From assembly GCA_021647265.1 (NCBI GenBank), contig JAKIVA010000009.1, positions 1-64,000 on the forward strand: a stretch of 64,000 nucleotides of DNA. The letters run 5' to 3'. Every line of letters starts with the position of its first letter. Positions within the stretch are counted from its first letter, which is position 1. The translations under genes and the position numbers were made by a program. The notes beneath the pieces were generated by a model, which worked only from the letters and a program-made list of their open reading frames with translations, had not been told where the DNA came from and searched no databases. The DNA comes from Lutibacter sp. (GTDB lineage: Bacteria; Bacteroidota; Bacteroidia; Flavobacteriales; Flavobacteriaceae). Positions 56,281 through 64,000 of this stretch are shown here, one piece after another.

Positions 56281-56347
56281 TCTTTGAAAAACAAATATAA
56301 ACAGATAAAACTATTTTATATGTTGATTAAATTTATAATTTTAGAGT

Positions 56348-57028
56348 ATGAAAATAAAACATATATTTTTCGATTTAGACCATACATTGTGGGATTTTGA
56401 GGCAAATTCAGATATTGCTTTTGAAACTATTTTTAAAAAACACTCGGTAGGGGTAAACCTTCAATTTTTTTTGAATAACTACAGAGGAATTAATCATAAT
56501 TATTGGAAGCTGTATCGCGAAGAGAAAATAACTAAAGATGAATTAAGAATTGGTAGACTGAAGGATACCTTTTTGAAAATTAACTACAAGGTTGACAATC
56601 AATTAATTGATAGTTTATCAGTAGATTATATTGATGTTTTACCCAATAACAATAAGCTCTTTGAAGGTGCTTATGAAATTTTAGATCATTTATATCCTAA
56701 CTATAAACTACATATTATTACCAATGGTTTTAATGAAGTTCAGTATAAAAAGTTAGAGAATTCGGGTTTAAGTAAATACTTTGATAAAATAATTACTTCT
56801 GAAGATGCAGGTGTAAAAAAACCAAATCCTATAATTTTTGAATATGCTTTAGACAAAGCAAAAGCGACTTCAAAAGAGTCAATTATGATTGGTGATAATT
56901 GGGAAGCTGATGTTATGGGAGCCATTGAAAATGGAATAGATGCCATTTATTTTAACTACGAAAAACAACCAGTTGGAGCTAACATTAAAAGTGTACACCA
57001 ACTTATAGACATAAAAGAATATTTATAA
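56348..57028 (+). CDS. YjjG-type HAD family pyrimidine nucleotidase
   Basis: A 226-residue cytoplasmic HAD phosphatase. Motif I is IFFDLDHTLWDFE with nucleophile D9 and acid/base D11, motif II IITNG, motif III KKPNP and motif IV MIGDNWEADVMGA. The YjjG subgroup dephosphorylates non-canonical pyrimidine nucleotides, protecting against mutagenic bases; other small phosphate esters are possible. It stands alone between divergent and exported-protein genes. Confidence 0.88.
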   Translation: MKIKHIFFDLDHTLWDFEANSDIAFETIFKKHSVGVNLQFFLNNYRGINHNYWKLYREEKITKDELRIGRLKDTFLKINYKVDNQLIDSLSVDYIDVLPNNNKLFEGAYEILDHLYPNYKLHIITNGFNEVQYKKLENSGLSKYFDKIITSEDAGVKKPNPIIFEYALDKAKATSKESIMIGDNWEADVMGAIENGIDAIYFNYEKQPVGANIKSVHQLIDIKEYL

Positions 57029-57106
57029 TAGTTATTCTCAATATTTAAATTGAGTACATTTACCGTATTCGTTTATTACTATAATTGAACAGTCTAAATT
57101 TGAATT

Positions 57107-58003
57107 ATGAAAAAAATAGTGTTTTATTTAAGTGTTGTATTGTTTACAACAGCAATGTTTGCTCAAAAAAGTGTAAATAATTACAAATATGTTATTGTTC
57201 CAAACAGGTTTGAATTTCAAACCAAAACTGAGCAATATCAATTAAACTCATTAACTAAATTTTTATTTAATAAAGCTGGGTTTAACGTGTTTTTATCAAG
57301 TGATGAAATGCCAAAAGAAGTAATTCAAAATAATTGTTCAACATTGGTTGGAAATGTGGTAGATGATTCAAATATGTTTACAACTAAGTTAAAGATACAA
57401 TTAGTAGATTGTTATAATAAAACAATATTTGAAACGCTAGTTGTTAAATCTAAAGAAAAAGATTTTAAAACCGCATATCACAAAGCTATAAGGAAAGCTT
57501 TTGAAGAAATTAACAGTTTAAATTATAGCTATCAGCCTATTGAAAACAATAAATATAAAGAGGTAGTGGAAGAAAAAATAGTAGTTCAACCTAAGCCAAA
57601 AATTGTTGAGAAGGAAGTAGTTGATAAAAATATAGTTAAAAATAAAAAGGTTGTAAAAGAGGTGATTGAAGTAAGGGCTATTCCAAAAATGAAAAAAGAG
57701 GTTGAAACTGCTATTAAAGTTGTGAAAACTGAGAAAAAAATTAATGCACGTAAAACACTTTTAGGAAACTATATTTTTGAACGTTGGGGAATGAGTACAA
57801 TTTCAAAAAAAGAGGGTAATTATGTTGTTGTTGGAGGCGATGAAAATTTTGAGTATGCCACTATTTATAAAACAGCAAAGCCTACCATATTCATTATAAA
57901 ATGGGTGGCTTATAAGCAACCCCAACTACTTGAAATAGACAGTGATGGAAATTTAAAAATAGACAGTGAGAAAGGTGTTAAAACTATTAAAAGAGTAGAT
58001 TAG
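57107..58003 (+). CDS. exported protein of unknown function
   Basis: A 298-residue protein with a signal peptide (1-19, AMFAQK). The N-terminal half (YKYVIVPNRFEFQTK to about 145) is a compact alpha/beta region seen in several flavobacterial exported proteins. The middle (about 150-215) is lysine- and valine-rich low-complexity (PKPKIVEKEVVDKNIV...) and likely flexible. The last 80 residues form a beta-rich tail (GNYIFERWGMSTISKKEG). I do not recognise a function. It ends tail-to-tail with rarA (4-base overlap). Confidence 0.6.
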   Translation: MKKIVFYLSVVLFTTAMFAQKSVNNYKYVIVPNRFEFQTKTEQYQLNSLTKFLFNKAGFNVFLSSDEMPKEVIQNNCSTLVGNVVDDSNMFTTKLKIQLVDCYNKTIFETLVVKSKEKDFKTAYHKAIRKAFEEINSLNYSYQPIENNKYKEVVEEKIVVQPKPKIVEKEVVDKNIVKNKKVVKEVIEVRAIPKMKKEVETAIKVVKTEKKINARKTLLGNYIFERWGMSTISKKEGNYVVVGGDENFEYATIYKTAKPTIFIIKWVAYKQPQLLEIDSDGNLKIDSEKGVKTIKRVD

Positions 58004-59274
58004 TAGTTATATTTATCTTTCCAGCATTTTTTTAAGTAATCTCTTATTGCATTTTCTCGTATATTATTACCAGGTTCAAATAATTTGGTCTCTTGTATTT
58101 CTTTGGGTAAAAATTCTTGTGATGTAAAATTGTTTTCATAGCTATGAGCATACTTGTAATTTTTACCATACTCTAACTCTTTCATTAGCTTTGTTGGTGC
58201 ATTTCTTAAAGCTAAAGGAACCGGCAAATTACCTGTTTCTTTAACTAAAACTTGGGCTTTACCAATAGCTTCATAGGAAGCGTTACTCTTAGCAGAACTC
58301 GCTAAATAAATGGCACATTGACTTAAAATTATGCGAGATTCAGGAAAACCAATAATATTTACAGCTTGAAACGTATTATTTGCCATTATTAATGCAGTTG
58401 GGTTTGCATTGCCAATATCTTCAGATGCTAAAATAAGCATTCTTCGAGCAATAAATTTGGGGTCTTCTCCGCCTTCAATCATTCTGGCAAGCCAATATAC
58501 AGCTGCGTTTGGGTCACTTCCTCTAATAGACTTTATAAAAGCTGATACAATATCGTAATGTTGCTCACCTGTTTTGTCGTATAAAACGGTATTTTGTTGT
58601 ACTTTGTTAAGAACCAACTCATTTGTAATTGTAATAGGGCTATCTTCAGAGTTTACAATTAATTCAAAAATATTTAACAATTTACGAGCATCACCTCCAG
58701 AAATCCTTAAGAGTGCTTCAGTTTCTTTAAGCTTAATTTTTTTTGCAGCAATTATGCTATCTTCTTTTAAAGCCCGTTCTAATAAATTTTCTAAATCGGT
58801 TTTACTAAAAGAATTCAAAACATATACTTGACAGCGTGATAGGAGGGCAGGTATTACTTCAAAACTTGGATTTTCAGTTGTTGCTCCAATTAATGTGATC
58901 CAACCTTTTTCTACGGCTCCTAATAAGGAGTCTTGCTGAGATTTACTAAACCTGTGTATTTCATCAATAAATAAAATAGGATTTTTAGTGGTAAATAAAC
59001 CTCCACTCTGTTTTGCTTTTGTAATAATATCTCTCACATCTTTAACACCCGAACTTATGGCACTTAATGTGTAAAAAGGACGTTGAGATTCTTTGGCAAT
59101 AATATTTGCCAGTGTAGTTTTACCAATGCCAGGAGGTCCCCAAAATATTAACGAAGGAATAATACCTCGTTTAATGTGTTGTGTTAAAGCTCCATTTTTC
59201 CCTACCAAATGTTGCTGACTTATGTAATCTGCTAATGTTTTTGGTCGAATGCGTTCAGCTAAAGGTTCATTCAT
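58000..59274 (-). CDS. rarA: replication-associated recombination protein A (AAA+ ATPase)
   Basis: A 424-residue MgsA/WRNIP1 family protein that acts at stalled replication forks with SSB. It shows FWGPPGIGKTTLANIIA (Walker A), LFIDEIHRFSKSQQDSLLGAVEKG (Walker B and sensor), GATTENPSFEV and the C-terminal ALRNAPTKLMKELEYGKNY tetramerisation region. MNEPLAERIRPKTLADYISQ is the usual start. Its stop overlaps that of the exported-protein gene by 4 bases. Confidence 0.95.
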   Translation of the reverse strand: MNEPLAERIRPKTLADYISQQHLVGKNGALTQHIKRGIIPSLIFWGPPGIGKTTLANIIAKESQRPFYTLSAISSGVKDVRDIITKAKQSGGLFTTKNPILFIDEIHRFSKSQQDSLLGAVEKGWITLIGATTENPSFEVIPALLSRCQVYVLNSFSKTDLENLLERALKEDSIIAAKKIKLKETEALLRISGGDARKLLNIFELIVNSEDSPITITNELVLNKVQQNTVLYDKTGEQHYDIVSAFIKSIRGSDPNAAVYWLARMIEGGEDPKFIARRMLILASEDIGNANPTALIMANNTFQAVNIIGFPESRIILSQCAIYLASSAKSNASYEAIGKAQVLVKETGNLPVPLALRNAPTKLMKELEYGKNYKYAHSYENNFTSQEFLPKEIQETKLFEPGNNIRENAIRDYLKKCWKDKYNY

Positions 59275-59381
59275 AGCGTAAAAGTAAGAAATAATTAAAC
59301 TTATTTATATTGTTACTGACAATATTTCAGAAACCAATTTATTGGACTTATATTTGATTGCGTAACGTATATTTAGCTTAA

Positions 59382-60053
59382 ATGAAAGAATCTAAATTTC
59401 AACAAAATTATATCCTAATTCCTTTTTTAGCAATTTTAGCAATTTGGATGGTATATTATATTGAGATAAAATTTGGATTGAATTTTAATAAGTATGGTAT
59501 CTATCCAAAAACCTTTTTAGGTTTGAGAGGTGTACTTTACTCACCGTTTATACACAGTAATGCAACACATTTATTTAATAATTCAATTCCTTTAGGTGTA
59601 ATGTTAGGCTGTTTGTATTATTTCTATAATAAAATAGCAACCAAAGTTTTATTAATTGGATTTATTTTAACAGGTATTTTAACTTGGATCTTTGCAAGAC
59701 CAGCTTACCATATTGGGGCTAGTGGTGTTGTTTATTTTCTGGTTAGTTTTATTTTTTTTAGTGGTGTTTTTAGAAAATATTATAGATTAATTGCTTTATC
59801 ATTAGCTGTGGTTTTTTTATATGGAAGTATGGTGTGGTATATTTTTCCTATTGAACAAAAAATTTCTTGGGAAGGTCACTTATCAGGGTTTTTAATTGGA
59901 TTTATTGTTGCTTATATCTATAAAAATAAAGGACCTAAGCCTGAACAATTTATTTTTACTAAGAATGATGAATTTGATAGTTTATTTGATGAAAATGGAA
60001 ATTATATTCCGCCTTTGGAAGAAGAGGTTGAAGAAAATAAAACAAATGAATAA
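59382..60053 (+). CDS. rhomboid family intramembrane serine protease
   Basis: A 223-residue inner-membrane protein with about six helices. The catalytic serine is S114 in GASGVVYF and the partner histidine is H166 in EGHLSGFLIGF. HSNATHLFNNSIPLG is the conserved oxyanion-side HxxxxHxxxN-like block. It cleaves transmembrane segments of client proteins; clients are unknown. The C-terminal about 35 residues are acidic and cytoplasmic. A 21-base tandem repeat follows the gene. Confidence 0.9.
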   Translation: MKESKFQQNYILIPFLAILAIWMVYYIEIKFGLNFNKYGIYPKTFLGLRGVLYSPFIHSNATHLFNNSIPLGVMLGCLYYFYNKIATKVLLIGFILTGILTWIFARPAYHIGASGVVYFLVSFIFFSGVFRKYYRLIALSLAVVFLYGSMVWYIFPIEQKISWEGHLSGFLIGFIVAYIYKNKGPKPEQFIFTKNDEFDSLFDENGNYIPPLEEEVEENKTNE

Positions 60054-60076
60054 AGCATTGTGTAATTATAGAATTT

Positions 60077-60160
60077 ACACAGGTGAAAATAAAAAAAACT
60101 CAGTAGAAAATTAAATTCACACAGTAGTAAATAAAAATTACACAGGTGAAATTTTGATAA
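60077..60160. repeat. four 21-base tandem repeat units
   Basis: Four contiguous units start at 60077, 60098, 60119 and 60140 with an exact 21-base period and the core A-C-A/T-C-A-G-G/T followed by T/A-rich sequence. Units 1 and 4 share ACACAGGTGAAA. They lie between the rhomboid gene and the rlmB stop, outside any supported gene. Twenty-one bases is two helical turns or seven codons. Confidence 0.65.
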
Positions 60161-60211
60161 GCACCTTTGTTTTTTGATAAATACTATAAAATAAAGTAAA
60201 ATTCTATCGTA

Positions 60212-60955
60212 TTATGCCAAACGTTGTCTTATTGCTTCATATAAAAATGCACCACAAGCAACAGATACATTTAAAGAATCAATTTCGCCAAATAATGGAA
60301 GTTTGGCTTTGGAATCGACTATTTTTAAGATAGACGGATTTATACCTCTTTCTTCTGATCCCATAATAATTGCAGTAGGCAGTTTTAAATCAACATTATA
60401 AATTAAATTTTCTGTTTTCTCTGTAGCTGCAACTAGTTGGATATCTGCTGCCTGAAACTGATAAATGGCATCTTTTATATGATCAACTTTGCAAATTGGA
60501 ATTTTAAAAGCAGCACCTGCTGAAGTTTTAACAGTATCTGCACTTATTGGAGCATTTCCTTGTTTTTGAATTATAATTCCGTGTACACCTGTACATTCAG
60601 CTGTTCTTATAATAGCACCAAAATTACGAACGTCAGATATTTGATCTAGTAATAAAAATAAAGGAACTTTTTTACTTTCAATAGTAGTTGTAATAAGTGT
60701 ATCTAAATCGGTAAATTCAATAGGTGATATTTGAGCAGCAACACCTTGGTGATTGCTATTTTTTGAAAGCCTGTTTAATTTCTCAACAGGAACATGGCTC
60801 ACAGCAATATTATGTCTCTTAATAAGAATGTTTAATTCAGAAAATAAATGACCACCTAAGTCTTTTTGTAAGTAAACTTTACTTATTGTTTTACCTGAAT
60901 TTATTGCTTCTATAACAGCTCTTAACCCAAAAATTTTTGAAACTTCATTTTCCAT
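60212..60955 (-). CDS. rlmB: 23S rRNA (guanosine-2'-O-)-methyltransferase, RlmB type
   Basis: A 247-residue SpoU/TrmH family enzyme that methylates the ribose of a guanosine in the 23S rRNA P-loop using S-adenosylmethionine. The N-terminal substrate-binding domain (FGLRAVIEAINSGKTISKVYL) is followed by the knotted domain: LDQISDVRNFGAIIRTAECTG, IIMGSEERGINPSIL and SLNVSVACGAFLYEA. A -7 box ends only 5 bases before the ATG, so its message may be leaderless. Confidence 0.93.
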   Translation of the reverse strand: MENEVSKIFGLRAVIEAINSGKTISKVYLQKDLGGHLFSELNILIKRHNIAVSHVPVEKLNRLSKNSNHQGVAAQISPIEFTDLDTLITTTIESKKVPLFLLLDQISDVRNFGAIIRTAECTGVHGIIIQKQGNAPISADTVKTSAGAAFKIPICKVDHIKDAIYQFQAADIQLVAATEKTENLIYNVDLKLPTAIIMGSEERGINPSILKIVDSKAKLPLFGEIDSLNVSVACGAFLYEAIRQRLA

Positions 60956-60959
60956 GCTG

Positions 60960-60967
60960 CAAACCTA
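60960..60967 (-). promoter_or_regulatory. rlmB promoter -7 box (TAGGTTTG)
   Basis: The minus strand reads TAGGTTTG, an exact TAnnTTTG match, ending five bases upstream of the rlmB ATG at 60955. Transcription from it would start at or within the start codon. Confidence 0.45.
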
Positions 60968-61040
60968 CATAAATTTTCCAACATTTATCTAAATTAGTTT
61001 TGTGTTGAATAGGGAAAATAATTTAAATAGTTACACTATA

Positions 61041-61820
61041 TTACAATTCAACATCTGAAGATTTGGCTGATAATAATGAATCATAGTATTTAAAAAATGC
61101 AATTAAATCTCTTTTTAACTTTAGATTTAACTTCTTTTTACTTATAAAAGCATTCATTTTTGAACGTTCTTTTGAGTTAATTAATGCTAATAAAGCTTTT
61201 TTCTTAGGCTTTACATAAGTAGCAATCTCATTTGAATTACAAAAGTAAAAATCTGTTACATCAACTATCTTTGCAGGTTGAGAAGTTGTTAGTGTATTTT
61301 TTGCTTTTTTAGCTGCTTTATATTTTTTAATCTTACGTTCAAATAATGTAAAACTGTTTCCTTGATAAACAGTCTTTAAATAACCAACTCTAGTCTTTTG
61401 CTTTTTATCTTTTATATAGGGTTTAAAGGTGAATTTTTGCATTCCAATAATGCAACTTATTTTAGGGTCTCTAGTTACATATTCTATTTTGTCACCATTA
61501 CTAACTTCAATTTCATCTCTAAAGGCATTATATCTTAATGCATAAATTTTTGACACAATTTTATTTTCATACAAAATATTTCCAGGGATAAATATTTTGT
61601 TAAAATATGAATTACCTATGATGTATTTTCTTTCAGAATCTGAGAAAGTTCTATTGGTATTATATCTCATATCAGTAAGTGCATCTCTAAACCTATAATC
61701 CCATTCAGAAGCATTAGAACGACCATCATAAATTTGTGATTGAGCTGTAGTAAAAGCTATTTGGGCATTTGAAATAAATGGCAAGATAAAAAGAAGTGAA
61801 AATAGATATTTAAATTTCAT
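61041..61820 (-). CDS. exported protein of unknown function
   Basis: About 259 residues from the ATG at 61820, which opens a signal peptide MKFKYLFSLLFILPFISNAQ; the frame extends to 61859 but those residues would spoil it. The body is mixed alpha/beta with a basic stretch KPYIKDKKQKTRVGYL and KKYKAAKKAKNTL, and TDFYFCNSNEIATYVKPKKKALL. I do not recognise a family. It is separated by a terminator hairpin from the lipoprotein gene upstream. Confidence 0.6.
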   Translation of the reverse strand: MKFKYLFSLLFILPFISNAQIAFTTAQSQIYDGRSNASEWDYRFRDALTDMRYNTNRTFSDSERKYIIGNSYFNKIFIPGNILYENKIVSKIYALRYNAFRDEIEVSNGDKIEYVTRDPKISCIIGMQKFTFKPYIKDKKQKTRVGYLKTVYQGNSFTLFERKIKKYKAAKKAKNTLTTSQPAKIVDVTDFYFCNSNEIATYVKPKKKALLALINSKERSKMNAFISKKKLNLKLKRDLIAFFKYYDSLLSAKSSDVEL

Positions 61821-61921
61821 AATAAGTGGTAATAAAAGGTTATTGGCTATAATATACAAAAAAATAGTGAATATTAGGTATTGTTCTGTGAGTAAGTTCG
61901 TTAAGTGTTTAATCTATATAA

Positions 61922-61955
61922 AAAAGACCACTTGTATTTTTACAAGTGGTCTTTT
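61922..61955. terminator. strong hairpin terminator
   Basis: A perfect 15-base-pair stem (61922-61936 and 61941-61955, AAAAGACCACTTGTA and its complement) with a TTTT loop lies about 20 bases past the lipoprotein stop. The stem ends in A/T runs on both sides, so it can terminate on either strand; here it closes the SusD-lipoprotein operon. Confidence 0.8.
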
Positions 61956-61976
61956 AAAATATATATAATTTATGTT

Positions 61977-62876
61977 TTATTCGTTACATAAATTTAAGGC
62001 TAATTCACCTTCAACTGGGCTTGGTCCAAAGTCTCCAATTACATTACCACTGTTAGGACCAATAATTTGAAAAGAAACTTCACTAGGCCAATCTCCGGCA
62101 ACAAATGACCATACAACCGTAGATGCTCCAGCAGGTACTGTAATTGTTGCAGTTCCAGCTGAAATAGGCGCTCCTCCAGGTTCATATTGACTAAGAAGAA
62201 AAGCGTAATATTCAACGCCATCAATAGTACAAACTATTTTAGAACCTTGCCATCCATCACCATAAGAATCTTGCATGTTTATTACATAGTCTCCTGTAAT
62301 TGGAGAATCTGGAATACATAAGATACCTACATTATATGCATAAGGTGATTGAAAGTATGAACCTTGTAAACTTCCACTTGCGTCATCAGCACTAAAACTT
62401 CTACCATCAGTTAATACAACTTCTAATCTAAAATTAAATTCATCTCCACCATTGTAGTTTCCGTCACCAATAGTAAACCCTAAGGCAGCTAAAGCTTCAG
62501 AAAATGTAGCAGCAATAGTTGTTGTAGGAAGTCCATTAGCACTTGTAGTAAATTCAGAAGCCGCTATGGATTTAAGTAATACCTCCGCTTTACTATTATC
62601 TGCACCATCATCGGTTTTATCAATATAATTTACATATACATTGACCTTATCTAAAAGTCCTCCATACTCTTGATCTTGCTCTTCAATAACAATCTCAAAA
62701 CGTGAGTTTAAGTCAAAGATATTGTAATTTGTACTTACACGATCAAGAGTTCTTAGTACAGCGCCATAAGTAACGCCATCAAAAACATCATATATTGCAT
62801 TGTCAGGATCTTTACAGCTTATAACCGTAGAGAATGCAAATGCAAGAATTAATAGTTTATTTATTATTTTTTTCAT
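61977..62876 (-). CDS. SusD-associated outer-membrane lipoprotein
   Basis: A 299-residue lipoprotein with lipobox ISC at cysteine 21 (signal MKKIINKLLILAFAFSTVIS). The N-terminal half resembles surface lipoproteins encoded after SusD genes (an immunoglobulin-like beta region to about 170). The C-terminal part has MQDSYGDGWQGSKI (about 201-214), a motif of short beta domains common in flavobacterial exported proteins. It starts 15 bases after the SusD-like gene and is probably co-transcribed. Its ligand is unknown. Confidence 0.7.
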   Translation of the reverse strand: MKKIINKLLILAFAFSTVISCKDPDNAIYDVFDGVTYGAVLRTLDRVSTNYNIFDLNSRFEIVIEEQDQEYGGLLDKVNVYVNYIDKTDDGADNSKAEVLLKSIAASEFTTSANGLPTTTIAATFSEALAALGFTIGDGNYNGGDEFNFRLEVVLTDGRSFSADDASGSLQGSYFQSPYAYNVGILCIPDSPITGDYVINMQDSYGDGWQGSKIVCTIDGVEYYAFLLSQYEPGGAPISAGTATITVPAGASTVVWSFVAGDWPSEVSFQIIGPNSGNVIGDFGPSPVEGELALNLCNE

Positions 62877-62891
62877 TTTAAATAGTTTTTA

Positions 62892-64000
62892 TTAGTTAGC
62901 AATTGGAAATCCAGGTGAAGGGGCATTTGTATCCCAGAAAACTTGAACTCCTACACCATCTTTTTGAGATGCGTTTGCATTTGTATTTGCATAATTTGCA
63001 GGATAAAAGAATGATCTTATAAATCCTCCTGGATTAGGCTCAATATTAGGCTGCAATGTTGTTGGATAACCTGTTCTTCTATAGAAATTGTAAGAATCAA
63101 TACCATTACCATACGAAGCAACAAAGTATTGCATTGCAAGTATATCCCATTTTCCATTTGCATCAGCAGCATCCCAATCAGCTTCTAAATCAGATTTAAA
63201 CCAGCTAATATAATCACTTGCTAGTGCAAGAGCAGGTCCACCATCAGCAGTTCCAAAAATCCAGTTAAATCTAGCAGAAGTAGGTGCAAAATTAGTTACC
63301 TTATCAATAGATTTATCAATTCCGGCAAACATACTTGTTTTTGCTCCAGCAGCATCGCCATTAAACATTTTAGTTTCAGCAATCATAAAGTCTGTCCAAC
63401 TTGATAACATTACAGGTGTAATACCATTACCGCCATTACCATCGCCATTTTTCTTAGAATCGTACGATAAATCATCTAAAGCACCTCCAGCAGGGTATAC
63501 ACCAGCTAAAGTTCTCAAGAATCCATCAGGTGGAATACCATTGTTATTTCCATGGTCTCTTCCCCACCATCCTTTGGCAACACCACAGTAGGTGTATCCA
63601 GCATAATGTGGAGGAGCCGTATATAAACCACACTCAAGTGCTTCTTCATCGGCAGGTGCTCCTCCAATTCCTGGAGTTTGACTAACCTGTCTGTAAAAAT
63701 AAAATAAGGTACGAATATCAAAATTTATAGGATTGCTATAAGCAGCATCATCTTTCCCATTCATATAATCCATTAAAGAGTTAGACATATAGTCACTACC
63801 TCCTGTTGGAGTATAACTTCCAGAATAACGAGGGTGACGAGTGTCTGGTTGAATTTCATTGGTTCCCCAAGTAAATTGGAAATCATCTGCTTTGTTTGCA
63901 ATGTAATTTCCTGAACTTACAATAGCATTAAAGTTACTCAAAGCACTACCATCTACCAATCGTGTAGCCATATATGCTTTCATTTTAATAGTATTCGCAG
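62892..64000 (-). CDS. SusD/RagB-like outer-membrane protein, 5' end outside window
   Basis: At least 368 C-terminal residues; the frame remains open through the right edge, and the internal methionine at 63983 is not the start. SusD-type features are the KMKAYMATRLVDG helix, a helical middle (SSWTDFMIAETKMFNGDAAGAKTSMFAGI, matching the IAE...AKxxL pattern of the SusD_2 group) and RRTGYPTTLQPNIEPNPGGFIRSFFYPANY near the end. The signal peptide and any SusC partner lie beyond 64000. It is cotranscribed with the lipoprotein downstream. Confidence 0.75.
   Translation of the reverse strand, partial: ANTIKMKAYMATRLVDGSALSNFNAIVSSGNYIANKADDFQFTWGTNEIQPDTRHPRYSGSYTPTGGSDYMSNSLMDYMNGKDDAAYSNPINFDIRTLFYFYRQVSQTPGIGGAPADEEALECGLYTAPPHYAGYTYCGVAKGWWGRDHGNNNGIPPDGFLRTLAGVYPAGGALDDLSYDSKKNGDGNGGNGITPVMLSSWTDFMIAETKMFNGDAAGAKTSMFAGIDKSIDKVTNFAPTSARFNWIFGTADGGPALALASDYISWFKSDLEADWDAADANGKWDILAMQYFVASYGNGIDSYNFYRRTGYPTTLQPNIEPNPGGFIRSFFYPANYANTNANASQKDGVGVQVFWDTNAPSPGFPIAN

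Noticed and set aside
59896..60114. 72-residue frame overlapping the rhomboid 3' end
   Set aside because: Out-of-frame shadow; only its tail covers the 21-base repeats, with no sign of a real gene.
60077..60160. CRISPR array
   Set aside because: Units are contiguous and diverged with no spacers, and no cas genes are present.

Overview
The window is very AT-rich, densely coded chromosomal DNA, almost certainly from a member of the Bacteroidota, family Flavobacteriaceae. The evidence is a SusC/SusD pair plus a second SusD-like gene, Bacteroidota-type promoters with a TAnnTTTG -7 box, a tmRNA whose tag ends in ALAA, few Shine-Dalgarno sites, and flavobacterial gene forms such as long NagB-PIG-L, alpha-2-macroglobulin with a TonB-plug insert, and DUF7033 deacetylase-like proteins. 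I see no phage, plasmid or CRISPR region. Mobile DNA is limited to small intergenic repeats and one possible transposase start at the left edge.

Layout. Positions 1-370 hold a probable truncated gene and repeats. At 370-5138 an outer-membrane barrel and a 1005-residue TPR protein form a pair. At 5390-9725 lie FtsE and a small surface-glycan group (GT2, deacetylase-like, GT4, mini membrane protein). At 9948-27847 is the centrepiece, a peptidoglycan-fragment (muropeptide) utilisation locus. At 27912-34494 are an MgtC/DUF4010 membrane protein, tmRNA, an alanine/saccharopine dehydrogenase-like enzyme, DUF3820 and a B12-dependent ribonucleotide reductase. Positions 34495-35112 are an intergenic repeat patch. 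At 35113-44356 are KdsA, a GH20 hexosaminidase and a 2228-residue alpha-2-macroglobulin. At 44473-48065 are the Mpl recycling ligase and a DUF2249 / heme-copper-like / DUF59 operon. At 48086-51689 are TrkA-TrkH and RadC. At 51756-56280 is a second surface-glycan group. At 56348-60955 are housekeeping genes (YjjG, RarA, rhomboid, RlmB). At 61041-64000 are exported proteins and the tail of another SusD-type locus cut by the window edge.

How the muropeptide locus works (inference from gene families and order). On the minus strand a DeoR-type regulator is followed by SusC, SusD, a sodium:solute symporter, MurQ, AnmK, a FAD/Fe-S D-2-hydroxyacid dehydrogenase, an L-Ala-D/L-Glu epimerase and an exported GH3-serine-hydrolase fusion, ending at a strong terminator. 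A NagB-PIG-L fusion is divergent from the regulator. Together they predict outer-membrane uptake of cell-wall fragments; periplasmic removal of GlcNAc and possibly of the peptide; import of the sugar; AnmK phosphorylation to MurNAc-6-P; MurQ cleavage to GlcNAc-6-P plus D-lactate; oxidation of that D-lactate; and deacetylation/deamination to fructose-6-P. Mpl, encoded separately at 44473, would recycle the tripeptide. Ten-base-phased direct repeats upstream of nagB and of susC are candidate operators.
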